Positions 15,098 through 23,100 of a DNA stretch of 23,271 nucleotides are shown one piece after another (positions within the stretch are counted from its first letter, which is position 1; each line of letters opens with the position of its first letter). Origin of the DNA: an uncultured Desulfobacterales bacterium (GTDB lineage: Bacteria > Desulfobacterota > Desulfobacteria > Desulfobacterales > JAFDCJ01); contig CALZJV010000330.1 in NCBI GenBank assembly GCA_945787595.1, positions 1-23,271 on the forward strand. Reading direction: 5' to 3'. Position numbers and translations under genes: made by a program. The notes beneath the pieces were generated by a model. The model saw only the letters and a list, made by a program, of their open reading frames with translations. It did not search any database and was not told where the DNA came from.

Positions 15098-15948
15098 CCG
15101 AATCTGTTCGACTGCCGGCTCATATCCCTGTTTATCCTTATCTGACGGACCACCGTTTTGAAGGCCAGGTTGTATTGCCTGCAGTGGAAACGATGAAGGT
15201 GCTTGCAGAAACTGCTAAGGTTTTCCGGCCGGATACGGATATCTCCGGCATGAACCATGCACGGTTTGATAAATTCCTTTATATCCCACCCGATACGACT
15301 ATAATTGACGCATTCTGCGACATTGTCATTTATCCGAATGGCGATATCATGGCCACCTTGTTGACCAAAACCCCCTCCCGGAAATCTACTATCGTACGCG
15401 TCAAGGAACATGGTGCCGTCTGCTTTCCATTCCGTAAGCCGGATATACAGCTGCCGCTTGACCTGACTCCAACCCTGGATGGCGTCGGTTTGGAAATACC
15501 GGCTGAAAAAATCTACAGCGACCTTGTTCCATTCGGCAAGACTTACCGTAATATTCACGGCCAACTGAGAATTTCCGAAGACGGGGCAACGGCAAGGACC
15601 CATGCCAGATCTGTTAACACATCTGCCCTTAATTTCGCTGATACAGGATCGCCTTTTCCTCTGGATGCGGCATTTCACGCAGCCTGCGTATGGGGACAGC
15701 GTTATGCTCAGACTGTTTCATTTCCTGTCGGGATTGAAAAACGGGTCATATTCAAACCGACGCAACCCGGCACAACTTATCTGAGTCGAATTATCCCTGT
15801 AAGAAAAAGTGCAGAACGGCTTACGTTTGATATATGGATTTACGGCAAAGACGGTAATCTTTACGAGGGCGTCGGCGGTGTTCACATGCGCGATGTCAGT
15901 GCCGGGCGACTGAAACCGCCGCGGTGGATAAGGGGGGACGTTGCTTAA
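15076..15948 (+). CDS. Stand-alone PKS-type dehydratase (double hotdog)
   Basis: This 290-residue protein carries both signatures of polyketide-synthase dehydratase domains. HRFEGQVVLP (residues 26-35) is the HxxxGxxxxP motif with catalytic His26, and PLDAAFHAA has the DxxxH motif with catalytic Asp197. Length and the two halves fit a PS-DH double-hotdog fold as a free-standing protein. It would dehydrate beta-hydroxyacyl-ACP, so it is the third dehydratase-fold enzyme of the cluster besides the ApeP-like and FabZ-like single hotdogs. It overlaps the thioesterase gene by 22 bases (15076-15097), so they are co-translated. It could act on a branched or modified intermediate that the single hotdogs do not accept; a non-dehydrating isomerase or cyclase role is also possible. 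Confidence 0.78.
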   Translation: MEDLSQIAESVRLPAHIPVYPYLTDHRFEGQVVLPAVETMKVLAETAKVFRPDTDISGMNHARFDKFLYIPPDTTIIDAFCDIVIYPNGDIMATLLTKTPSRKSTIVRVKEHGAVCFPFRKPDIQLPLDLTPTLDGVGLEIPAEKIYSDLVPFGKTYRNIHGQLRISEDGATARTHARSVNTSALNFADTGSPFPLDAAFHAACVWGQRYAQTVSFPVGIEKRVIFKPTQPGTTYLSRIIPVRKSAERLTFDIWIYGKDGNLYEGVGGVHMRDVSAGRLKPPRWIRGDVA

Positions 15949-16121
15949 ATTGTGCGTAATTGTTCCCCAGCGTTTTTCATAGAATCGAATGGGCTCTCAA
16001 ATTTAATAAGATCCAACTTGTTCCGGAGCAATTTTAAATTACAAATTTGGTGCTTTTAATTTGGGATTTAGTAGTAGTTCACCTAACGCCTAATGAATAA
16101 AGGTATCCAAAGGGGGAGAAT

Positions 16122-17096
16122 ATGCTTGACTGGAACACGAAAGCGATTATCGGGCCGGCAGGAATTCTTCTGATGATCTTGAGTCAGTTATTGGCAGGAT
16201 GTACAACGACGTTACCGAAACATAATATTATCGGCCCCAAAACCTATAAAAATTCAATGGACATTCATATAGGCGGCACTCGCCGCTCCTATCTGGTGCA
16301 TATTCCCTCCGGTTACGACCCGCAAAAACCATTGCCTTTGGTTGTGGTGATTCACGGAGCATTTGACACGGCTGAAGGGGTTGAAAAATTTTCCGGTTTC
16401 AGTAATTTAGCGGATCGGGAAAATTTTGTTGTCCTGTATCCCAATGGGATGGGCATATTTGGATTTCTTCAGCATTGGAGAAAAGCTGCAGACGACAACT
16501 GGGATGATGTGGGATTCGTTGCGGCTGCCATTGAGGATGTTCGAGCCCGTTTAAAGATCGATTCCAGCCGCATTTATATGGTCGGATTTTCCAACGGGGG
16601 CATGTTTACCTATCGTTTTGCCGCGGAACGGGGGGATCTTCTGGCGGCGGCGGCTCCCATGGCCGCATCCATCGGCGGAAAGCCTTCCAATGATGCGCCG
16701 GAATGGCGTATACCCGAACCCGTACAGCCCCTTTCCATGATCATCATTCACGGACTGGCGGACGATGACATCACTTACGAGGGGGGCGTCAGCCGTCACC
16801 GGGGCGGAACCCGCACATACTGGTCCGTTGAGGAATCTGTTAAGTTCTGGGTCATGTCAAATGGCTGTAATCCCAGGGCCGCCAGCACCCATTTAAACGA
16901 CGGCAGCGTCAATCTGAAATCATGGGGAATTTGCAGGAACGACACTGAAGTGGCACTTTACCTGATCAAGGACTGGGGACATGTTTGGCCGGGTAAATAC
17001 TTTACGTCGGATCTGGCGGAAAACGATCCTCTCAGGAACTTTGATGCCGCCGAAATCATCTGGGAATTTTTTAAATCTCATCAGCGCCAACCCTAA
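16122..17096 (+). CDS. Lipoprotein esterase, PHB depolymerase/LpqC-like
   Basis: This 324-residue alpha/beta hydrolase has a lipoprotein signal peptide (ILLMILSQLLAGC lipobox). The body is of the secreted PHB depolymerase/feruloyl-esterase type: SYLVHIPSGYDPQKPLPLVVVIHG near residue 55, nucleophile Ser157 in GFSNGG, likely Asp214 in HGLADDD, and His287 in GHVWPG. It would be anchored in the envelope and cleave an ester. A strong ribosome site (aggggga, 16111-16117) precedes ATG 16122. It lies 173 bases after the dehydratase gene and just before a PlsY-like gene, so it may trim or transfer an ester-linked lipid product, or be an unrelated neighbour. Confidence 0.85.
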   Translation: MLDWNTKAIIGPAGILLMILSQLLAGCTTTLPKHNIIGPKTYKNSMDIHIGGTRRSYLVHIPSGYDPQKPLPLVVVIHGAFDTAEGVEKFSGFSNLADRENFVVLYPNGMGIFGFLQHWRKAADDNWDDVGFVAAAIEDVRARLKIDSSRIYMVGFSNGGMFTYRFAAERGDLLAAAAPMAASIGGKPSNDAPEWRIPEPVQPLSMIIIHGLADDDITYEGGVSRHRGGTRTYWSVEESVKFWVMSNGCNPRAASTHLNDGSVNLKSWGICRNDTEVALYLIKDWGHVWPGKYFTSDLAENDPLRNFDAAEIIWEFFKSHQRQP

Positions 17097-17108
17097 GTCC
17101 ATGGATTC

Positions 17109-17711
17109 ATGGTTGCTAATTTGTATACAATGAAACTATTGATCTTATTATGCCTAGGGGCTTACGCTGCGGGCTCCGTTAATTTTTCAATCCTGCTTTT
17201 CAAGATGCTGGGAAAGGATGATCCGCGCAACGCTTTCAGCGGTAACCCCGGTGTCGTCAATGTCTATCGACAGGCCGGACTGTCCATGGCTGCGGTGGTA
17301 TGGCTGCTGGATATGAGCCGGGCTTTGGTGGTGGCCTTTATCGCCATACGTCTGCTGCCGGTGGCGCTTGTTCCCTGGGCCGGTCTGGGGCTCATCCTGG
17401 GCAACCGTTTTCCCTGTTTTCATGGTCTGCATGGCGGCAAGGGTGTTGCCAATTATCTCGGCTTTACAACGATTATCTCGCCGGTCGCTGCCGGGTTATC
17501 CGCCCTGGGGTGGCTTTTGACCTATGCCATATGGCGCACCCCTTTTATCGCCTCTTTTGTGATGGTGTTTATCCTGGCTGCGGGAACGATTGCTGCATCT
17601 GAGTATTCTCTAGCGGCGATCGCAGGTGTTGCAGCAACGGCGGTACTGATCTATTACAACCATAAAGCAAACGTACTGGGGCTGGTGCAGCAAGGAGGAG
17701 GAGTGGATTAG
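17109..17711 (+). CDS. plsY: PlsY-like acyl-phosphate:glycerol-3-phosphate acyltransferase
   Basis: This roughly 200-residue polytopic membrane protein has the PlsY motifs: AAGSVNFSILLFKMLGKDDPR (motif 1, usually GSIPfGyl...), FSGNPGVVNVYRQAG (motif 2, usually GSGNpGatNv.R) and GNRFPCFHGLHGGKGVANYLG (motif 3, GH.fp.F..fkGGKGva). The family transfers an acyl group from acyl-phosphate to glycerol-3-phosphate, the first step of phospholipid synthesis. Several motif positions differ from standard PlsY (VN for PF, VV for AT, GNR for GH), suggesting a specialised paralogue that loads the cluster's unusual acyl chain onto a lipid. The start may be ATG 17109 or ATG 17130. It follows the esterase gene by 12 bases. 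Confidence 0.82.
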   Translation: MVANLYTMKLLILLCLGAYAAGSVNFSILLFKMLGKDDPRNAFSGNPGVVNVYRQAGLSMAAVVWLLDMSRALVVAFIAIRLLPVALVPWAGLGLILGNRFPCFHGLHGGKGVANYLGFTTIISPVAAGLSALGWLLTYAIWRTPFIASFVMVFILAAGTIAASEYSLAAIAGVAATAVLIYYNHKANVLGLVQQGGGVD

Positions 17712-18002
17712 GCGTTTTATTGGGCCAAAAACTCAACAAATAAGTCAAGTTTTTGCAAAGAGAACAAACCTCTGGTGCTGAAGATACTGGCTGCTTGATA
17801 CTGGATTAACGAGGTATTCTGTCGATTTTATAAATGGAAAAAGATCGAGCCGACTCCGCCACAGCAGGAATGGTTACGACGGCCGGAAGCGACTCATTTT
17901 TCCAGCATCCAGTAACCAGTATCCAGCATCACTTCGCCTCGCCAACAGTCTATGTTTCTCATCGACTCGTCGGTTTGAGGCTTAGCTTTGCTATATTTTA
18001 AG
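17712..18002. repeat. Intergenic gap with imperfect inverted repeat
   Basis: There is no gene between the convergent PlsY-like gene and the small membrane protein gene. The segment 17773-17805 (tggtgctgaagatactggct...) is roughly the reverse complement of 17901-17931 (tccagcatccagtaaccagt...), a long, loose palindrome typical of dispersed intergenic repeats. It could act as a two-way terminator for the converging genes. Confidence 0.6.
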
Positions 18003-18350
18003 TCAGGAATCCTTTTTCATTAATTTCTCAACGGTTACCCTCGACGCCCAGCGCAGAAATATCCTGGTATAATCGGCTCCGGCCAGATACATCCCCAGCA
18101 AGAATACCAGGTGTGACAGACCATAGGTAAGCGGACCGCCGATCGCGACGATTAAGGGTTTTTCCAGGTAAATAGACAATGCTCCCAGCGCACCCACCGC
18201 CGGCCAGCCGATGATATAGCTAAAAGCGATAGCTGAAATTCCGAGCACGACCCGCACAGAGGGTTTTTTTTTAAAGGCGCTTAAATCGGCTTTGTCCTCG
18301 ATGGCCGAACGAACATATCTGGTTTCAGCGAATTTTTTGATTATATTCAT
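18003..18350 (-). CDS. Small conserved membrane protein of unknown function
   Basis: This is a 115-residue protein with a charged N-terminus (MNIIKKFAETRYVRSAIEDKADLSAFKKKP) and two or three membrane segments: VVLGISAIAFSYIIGWPAVGALGALSIYL, and PLIVAIGGPLTYGLSHLVFLLGMYLAG. The C-terminus is basic (FLRWASRVTVEKLMKK). I recognise no named domain. The sequence has clean membrane topology and resembles hypothetical proteins I recall from deltaproteobacteria, so I think it is real. It is transcribed against the surrounding genes and flanked by repeat-rich gaps; a link to the pathway is not supported. Confidence 0.7.
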   Translation of the reverse strand: MNIIKKFAETRYVRSAIEDKADLSAFKKKPSVRVVLGISAIAFSYIIGWPAVGALGALSIYLEKPLIVAIGGPLTYGLSHLVFLLGMYLAGADYTRIFLRWASRVTVEKLMKKDS

Positions 18351-18873
18351 TTTTATCTGCGTTAAGGCATTTAAACGGGCAGGCGAAGAACCATGAAGGT
18401 ACCCATCCGCTCGCGCATCTAAACCTGATCACGAATAAGAACTGGATTAATGGAATGATGGAATGGTGGAATATGGGGTACATTCGTGTTCCATCTGGTT
18501 GAAAAATAATACGGTTCATGGGATAAACAAACCATGGATCGAAAAAATATCAACAGTGAATATTGACCCCAAAAGCCTTGATTCAAACACTGAAGTTATG
18601 CGTTTTTGACTATTATTCCATTGTTCTCTCCGAGCCGTAGGATCTCCGAGCCGGAGGCCATCATTCCATCATTCCATGTAGGCGGCATGAAACCAGTGTC
18701 GTTAAAAGATGTATGATTTCAATAGGCTTTCAGATGGTGTTTTTGGTCCTCTTTCAGCCGACTAGAGGACGCCCCCTGAGTAAGGCGTACAAATAGTACG
18801 TTGTCGATTGGGGGCGACTGATAACGCAGTCCAAAAACTTGATCTGGAAGACTATATAAGGAGAAAATGTGCA
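18351..18873. repeat. Repeat-rich non-coding gap (two palindromic elements)
   Basis: No gene is seen in 18351-18873. One element pairs atggaatgatggaatggt (about 18450-18467) with ccatcattccatcattccat (about 18658-18677) across about 190 bases. A second, at 18722-18855, is described separately. The upstream start ATG 18808 of the FMN-binding protein would be translated through this second repeat, so it is rejected. Confidence 0.6.
18722..18855. repeat. Large palindromic intergenic repeat
   Basis: The outer arms 18722-18749 (ataggctttcagatggtgtt...) and 18829-18855 are imperfect reverse complements, including an exact tttttgg/ccaaaaa core. Inside, cgccccc (18770-18776) pairs with gggggcg, and a gtac...gtac core lies at the centre. 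The whole could fold into one long stem-loop. It ends just before the ribosome site of the FMN-binding protein gene, so it forms the leader of that mRNA or is a REP/MITE-type insertion. Confidence 0.65.
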
Positions 18874-19281
18874 ATGTGCAAGTTCAAAACAAATGCATTC
18901 GGGTTGCAGATTTTTGCAGCTATCGCTTTTTTAATTTACGGGACGGTATTTTTCAGTTGCGCACCGACCGCGGTAATCGGAAAACCGGTTGATCCTGCAA
19001 AACTTGTTGATGGAACATTTAAAGGCAGCTATAGGGGTGGTCCGAATAAAGCGATCGTCGAAGTGACAATTAAAGATAATTCGATTGTCAATATTAGAAT
19101 AATTCAGCACCAGGCTTGGAAGGGTAAAAAGGCCGAAGAAACTATCGTTGAACGAATAATTGCGCGTCAATCGACCCGGGTGGATGCGGTTAGCGGGGCA
19201 ACCAACAGCAGTAACGTAATTATGAACGCGGTGCAGCTGGCGATTGAAAAAGCGGGGCTTGGTTCTAAAATGGGCCAATAG
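18874..19281 (+). CDS. FMN-binding domain lipoprotein
   Basis: Starting at ATG 18874, with AAGGAG at 18858-18863, gives 135 residues. The signal peptide ends in a lipobox (FFSC, Cys29). The mature part is an FMN-binding domain: LVDGTFKGSYRGG, VEVTIKDNSIVNIRII and VDAVSGATNSS. The last is the D-x-x-SGAT flavinylation motif, with Thr110 the expected covalent FMN site (attached by ApbE). Such envelope domains carry electrons in extracytoplasmic redox chains. An ATG at 18808 is in frame but translates through a palindromic repeat. There is no direct link to lipid synthesis; it might feed electrons to a reductive step or be independent. Confidence 0.88.
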   Translation: MCKFKTNAFGLQIFAAIAFLIYGTVFFSCAPTAVIGKPVDPAKLVDGTFKGSYRGGPNKAIVEVTIKDNSIVNIRIIQHQAWKGKKAEETIVERIIARQSTRVDAVSGATNSSNVIMNAVQLAIEKAGLGSKMGQ

Positions 19282-19301
19282 CGGTAAGACAAAATATTTA
19301 T

Positions 19302-19374
19302 AACCACGAAACACACGAAACACGCGAAAAAATCAACATAATTTATTTCGTGTCATTTCGTGTGTTTCGTGGTT
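19302..19374. repeat. Perfect 19-bp inverted repeat
   Basis: aaccacgaaacacacgaaa (19302-19320) is the exact reverse complement of 19356-19374, separated by 35 bases that include further cacg..cgtg partial pairs. It lies between the FMN-binding protein and glycosyltransferase genes and could act as a terminator-like hairpin, though without a clear T-tract. This type of repeat is widely dispersed in environmental bacterial genomes. Confidence 0.85.
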
Positions 19375-19431
19375 TGAATAAAATGGCCGAGGTTAGAATC
19401 AACCCCAGAAAGCGTATTAGTAAAACGGTTA

Positions 19432-20151
19432 ATGATGAATGCTAAAATAACTGCTAAAAACTGGGAATTTTTTGATAAAATCTACTGCATCTCATTGGAT
19501 GAACGTGCGGACAGACAAGGAGAGGCCAAACGTCAATTCGGCAAGATCGGGCTGTTGGAAAGAGTCGAATTTGAGATTGTAAAAAAGCATCCGCATAATA
19601 TTGAACAAGGAATATTTGAATCACACCTAACCTGTTTGGAAAAAGGGATCCGGGCCGGCGCCGACACTATTGTCGTATTCGAAGATGATATCCTGTTTGA
19701 ACGGTTCAACCCGGCCGATCTTAAAAATTGTATTGACTTCTTATCGACCAACCACCATTGGAATGCCTTGTATTTTGGGTGTCTGGTATCGGGCAGTAAA
19801 AAAACACAACACCGATCGGTACTGAAAATAAAGTACCGCTGCCTGACCCATGCCTATGTTTTCAGTCGCAAGTTTTCTGAATCGTTGGTTAAAAAATCCT
19901 GGAGTGAAATACCCTTTGATGATTTTCTGTGTTCATTAAATGATGAATTTTATGCTATCTATCCTTCTTTTGCGTTTCAGAGCAATTCGCGTTCGGATAA
20001 CATCAGGTTTTTACCATTGGACAAATTTAGAAGATTATGTGGCGGGCTGCGGTGGTTACAAAAAGGAAACGAGCTCTACCATCACCGCCGAACACCGGTC
20101 ATCCTGCTGCATATTATTATTATCCTGCTGATCCTCATGTTGGCTTTATGA
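19432..20151 (+). CDS. Glycosyltransferase family 25 (LPS-type) with C-terminal membrane anchor
   Basis: This 239-residue protein opens with FFDKIYCISLDERADRQGEAKRQF, the GT25 N-terminal pattern ('vyvInLdrr.dR...'). It has ESHLTCLEKGIRAGADTIVVFEDDILF, with the EDD metal/nucleotide-sugar motif at residues 84-86, and LTHAYVFSRKFSESLV, as in LOS glycosyltransferases. The last 20 residues (PVILLHIIIILLILMLAL) form a membrane anchor, unusual for the family. It should transfer a sugar to a lipid or LPS acceptor at the inner membrane. Its stop overlaps the start of the exporter gene (ATGA, 20148-20151), which suggests it glycosylates the exported product. The start may be ATG 19432 or the next codon, ATG 19435. 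Confidence 0.82.
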   Translation: MMNAKITAKNWEFFDKIYCISLDERADRQGEAKRQFGKIGLLERVEFEIVKKHPHNIEQGIFESHLTCLEKGIRAGADTIVVFEDDILFERFNPADLKNCIDFLSTNHHWNALYFGCLVSGSKKTQHRSVLKIKYRCLTHAYVFSRKFSESLVKKSWSEIPFDDFLCSLNDEFYAIYPSFAFQSNSRSDNIRFLPLDKFRRLCGGLRWLQKGNELYHHRRTPVILLHIIIILLILMLAL

Positions 20152-23100
20152 AATCGCCTGAAATCCATTGGCACCGATTGATTTTAATACTGCTTATTGT
20201 GGTTATTTTATTCGGTATTGGTTTATATCGAATAGAAATTGATTCGGATATTGTCGCTTCTCTGCCTGAAGGTGATCCGGTAATTTCGGATGCCGTCTAT
20301 ATTTTTAAAAACCACCCCCTTCAGGATCAATTGCTCATTGATGTCAGCCTTCAAAACGACGACCTGGAAATTCTACTTGAATGCGGCGAACTGGTCGAAA
20401 ACAAATTAAACGACAGCGGGTTGTTTAAAAATGTCGGCCTAAAAGATGTTCAAAATCTCATACCTGATTTATTGGCGTATGTTGTAGAAAACCTGCCGGT
20501 CATGTTTAGCGCAAAAGAGCTTGAAAAAAAGATCGAACCATTGCTGGAATCCGATCAAGTTCAAAAAAGACTGCAGGCCATTTATTTGCAACTGCTGGAA
20601 ATGGAAGGAATCGGGCAGGCAGAATTCATCTCAAAAGATCCTTTGGGGCTAAAAAATTTAATTTTGGCCAGACTATCACACCTGGCTCCATCTCAAAGTG
20701 CCCGCATATACAGGGGAAAACTCATATCTGCTGACGGTAGACATCTGCTTGTCATCGCCAATCCCATCGCCTCTAGTACGGATACGACCTTCGCCCGCAA
20801 GGCCGCCGAACTTATTGATAATCTGGCTGATGACCTGAATCGGAAATATTCCGAAGCGGGGTACGGCATTACGCTGACCCCCACTGGAGCATACCGGGCG
20901 GCCCTGGATAATGAGCTTATCATAAGACAGGATGTTAAAAACGCTATCCTGCTGGCCACCATCGGCATTGCAATTTTGCTCATATTTGCTTTCCCAAGAC
21001 CTCTCATGGGGCTGCTGTCCCTATTGCCGGCGATGGCCGGATCGATGATCGCATTTTTTGTTTTTACATTGCTGCACAAATCGATTTCGGTCATGGTGCT
21101 CGGTTTTGGCGGCGCAATCATTTCGATTACCGTCGATCACGGGATAGCTTATCTACTTTTCCTGGATCGCCCTTATAAAACTCATGGCAGAGAAGCGTCT
21201 GCAGAAGTCTGGGGTGTGGGGCTGCTGGCCGCCTTGACAACTGTGGGCGCTTTCGGTGTGCTTTCCATCAGTGGTTTCCCGGTATTTGAGCAACTCGGGT
21301 TATTTACGGCCCTGGGAATTGCATTCTCATTTCTATTTGTTCATTCTGTTTTCCCGAAGGTTTTTACGGCCATGGCGCCTGCCCGCCCAAGGCGTCTACC
21401 GCTTGAAAATGTTGTCAACACGCTGGCACTAACCGGAAAAAAAGGAGCTTATGCGGCCCTGGGAGTTGTTATTGTCATGCTTTTTTTCGCAAAACCCGGA
21501 TTCAATGTAAGTCTGAGCTCCATGAACACCGTAAGCAAGGAAACTACCGCAGCCGAAAATCTGTTTGCCGACGTGTGGGGCAATATTTTTAGCAGGATAT
21601 ATTTGATGACCGAAGGCCCAAGCGTCAAGGAGCTTCAGAAAAAAGGCGACAGCCTGCTGGCTATGATGGATGCGGACATGCACTCGGGCGTTCTGTCTTC
21701 AGGTTTTGTTCCTTCGATGATATTTCCGGGCAAAGATCGCAGGCAACAAAATTTCGCGAATTGGAAAGAATTTTGGAACCGGAGCAGGGTTCGCCGGTTT
21801 AAACGTGTGATGGCAGAGGCATCGATTAAACCGGGTTTTACGGCCGATGCGTTTAAGCCATTTTACAAACTACTTGCCCCGGACTTAAACCCGCCGGCAG
21901 ATATAACGATTCCTGAAAAATTTTACAGTCTGATGGGAATAACTAAAAGTTTGGAAGGATCGAGATGGATTCAGTTTTGCGGTCTGACTACCGGTGAGTC
22001 TTATCAGGCTGACAGGTTTTTTGAAAAATATCAATCTGCAGGCAAACTATTTGATCCGACCTTTTTTTCGCAAAAACTCGGCAGGCTTTTATTTACCACA
22101 TTTACAAAGATGTTGGTGATCATCGGTATCAGCGTCACCATTCTCTTGTTTTTATTCTTTTTCGACTGGAAATTAACCGTTATCTCACTGTTGCCGGTTT
22201 TCTTCGCCTTAATCAGCACCCTGGGCACCTTGAACCTTATCGGCCACCCGCTGGACATTCCGGGGTTAATGCTTGCCATTATTGTCATGGGTATGGGTAT
22301 CGATTATTCACTGTTTTTTGTCAGATCCTATCAGCGCTATGCGGATGCATCTCATCCGTCTTACGGTCTCATCCGTATGGCGGTTTTCATGGCGTCCGCA
22401 TCAACGCTTATCGGGTTCGGAGTTTTATGCACGGCCGAGCACTCGCTTTTAAGAAGCGCCGGATTAACGTCATTGTTCGGCATCGGCTATTCCCTTATCG
22501 GCGCTTTTGTCATTCTGCCGCCTGTTTTAAAATATGTGTTTCAATCCCGGCAAGAAGATATCAGCCAGGCCGCCGATCTTCATGATCGTATTTTGAGACG
22601 ATACCGAAACATGGAAGCGTATCCGAGAATATTTGCCAGGCTTAAAATTCGTTTGGATCCCATGTTTTCAGAACTGCCCCGTATTTTTGGATTCTCCCGG
22701 CAGCCCCGGACAATTATTGATATCGGCTGCGGTTTCGGCGTACCGGCCAGCTGGTTGATTGAAAATTTTGCCGAATTGAAAATCTATGGTATTGATCTTG
22801 ACAGCAATCGGGTCAGAATAGCCTCCAGGGCACTCGGACCAAGAGGCGTGATCGTGCACGGCCGGGCACCGGATCTACCACGAATTCCGCATTTGGCCGA
22901 TGCCGCCGTCATGCTGGACATGTTGCATTATTTAAAAGATGATGATTTAGGACTCACGTTATCGCGGTTGGGTGACGGACTTTGCGATAACGGCCACCTG
23001 ATAATACGAGCCGTTGTAGTGCCGAATGCGCGGCAGTCCTTGTTCTGGTGGCTGGAGAATCTCAAAAATAAAATTAGGAGAATCACCGCCTATTATCGCT

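Noticed and set aside
14603..15678. Two minus-strand open frames of 156 and 202 residues
   Set aside because: They lie opposite the thioesterase and PKS-type dehydratase genes, both of which show catalytic motifs.
20037..20147. N-terminal extension of the MMPL exporter from ATG 20037
   Set aside because: It is read through the glycosyltransferase gene in another frame; the ATG at 20148 gives the normal MMPL start with TM1 and a four-base overlap.
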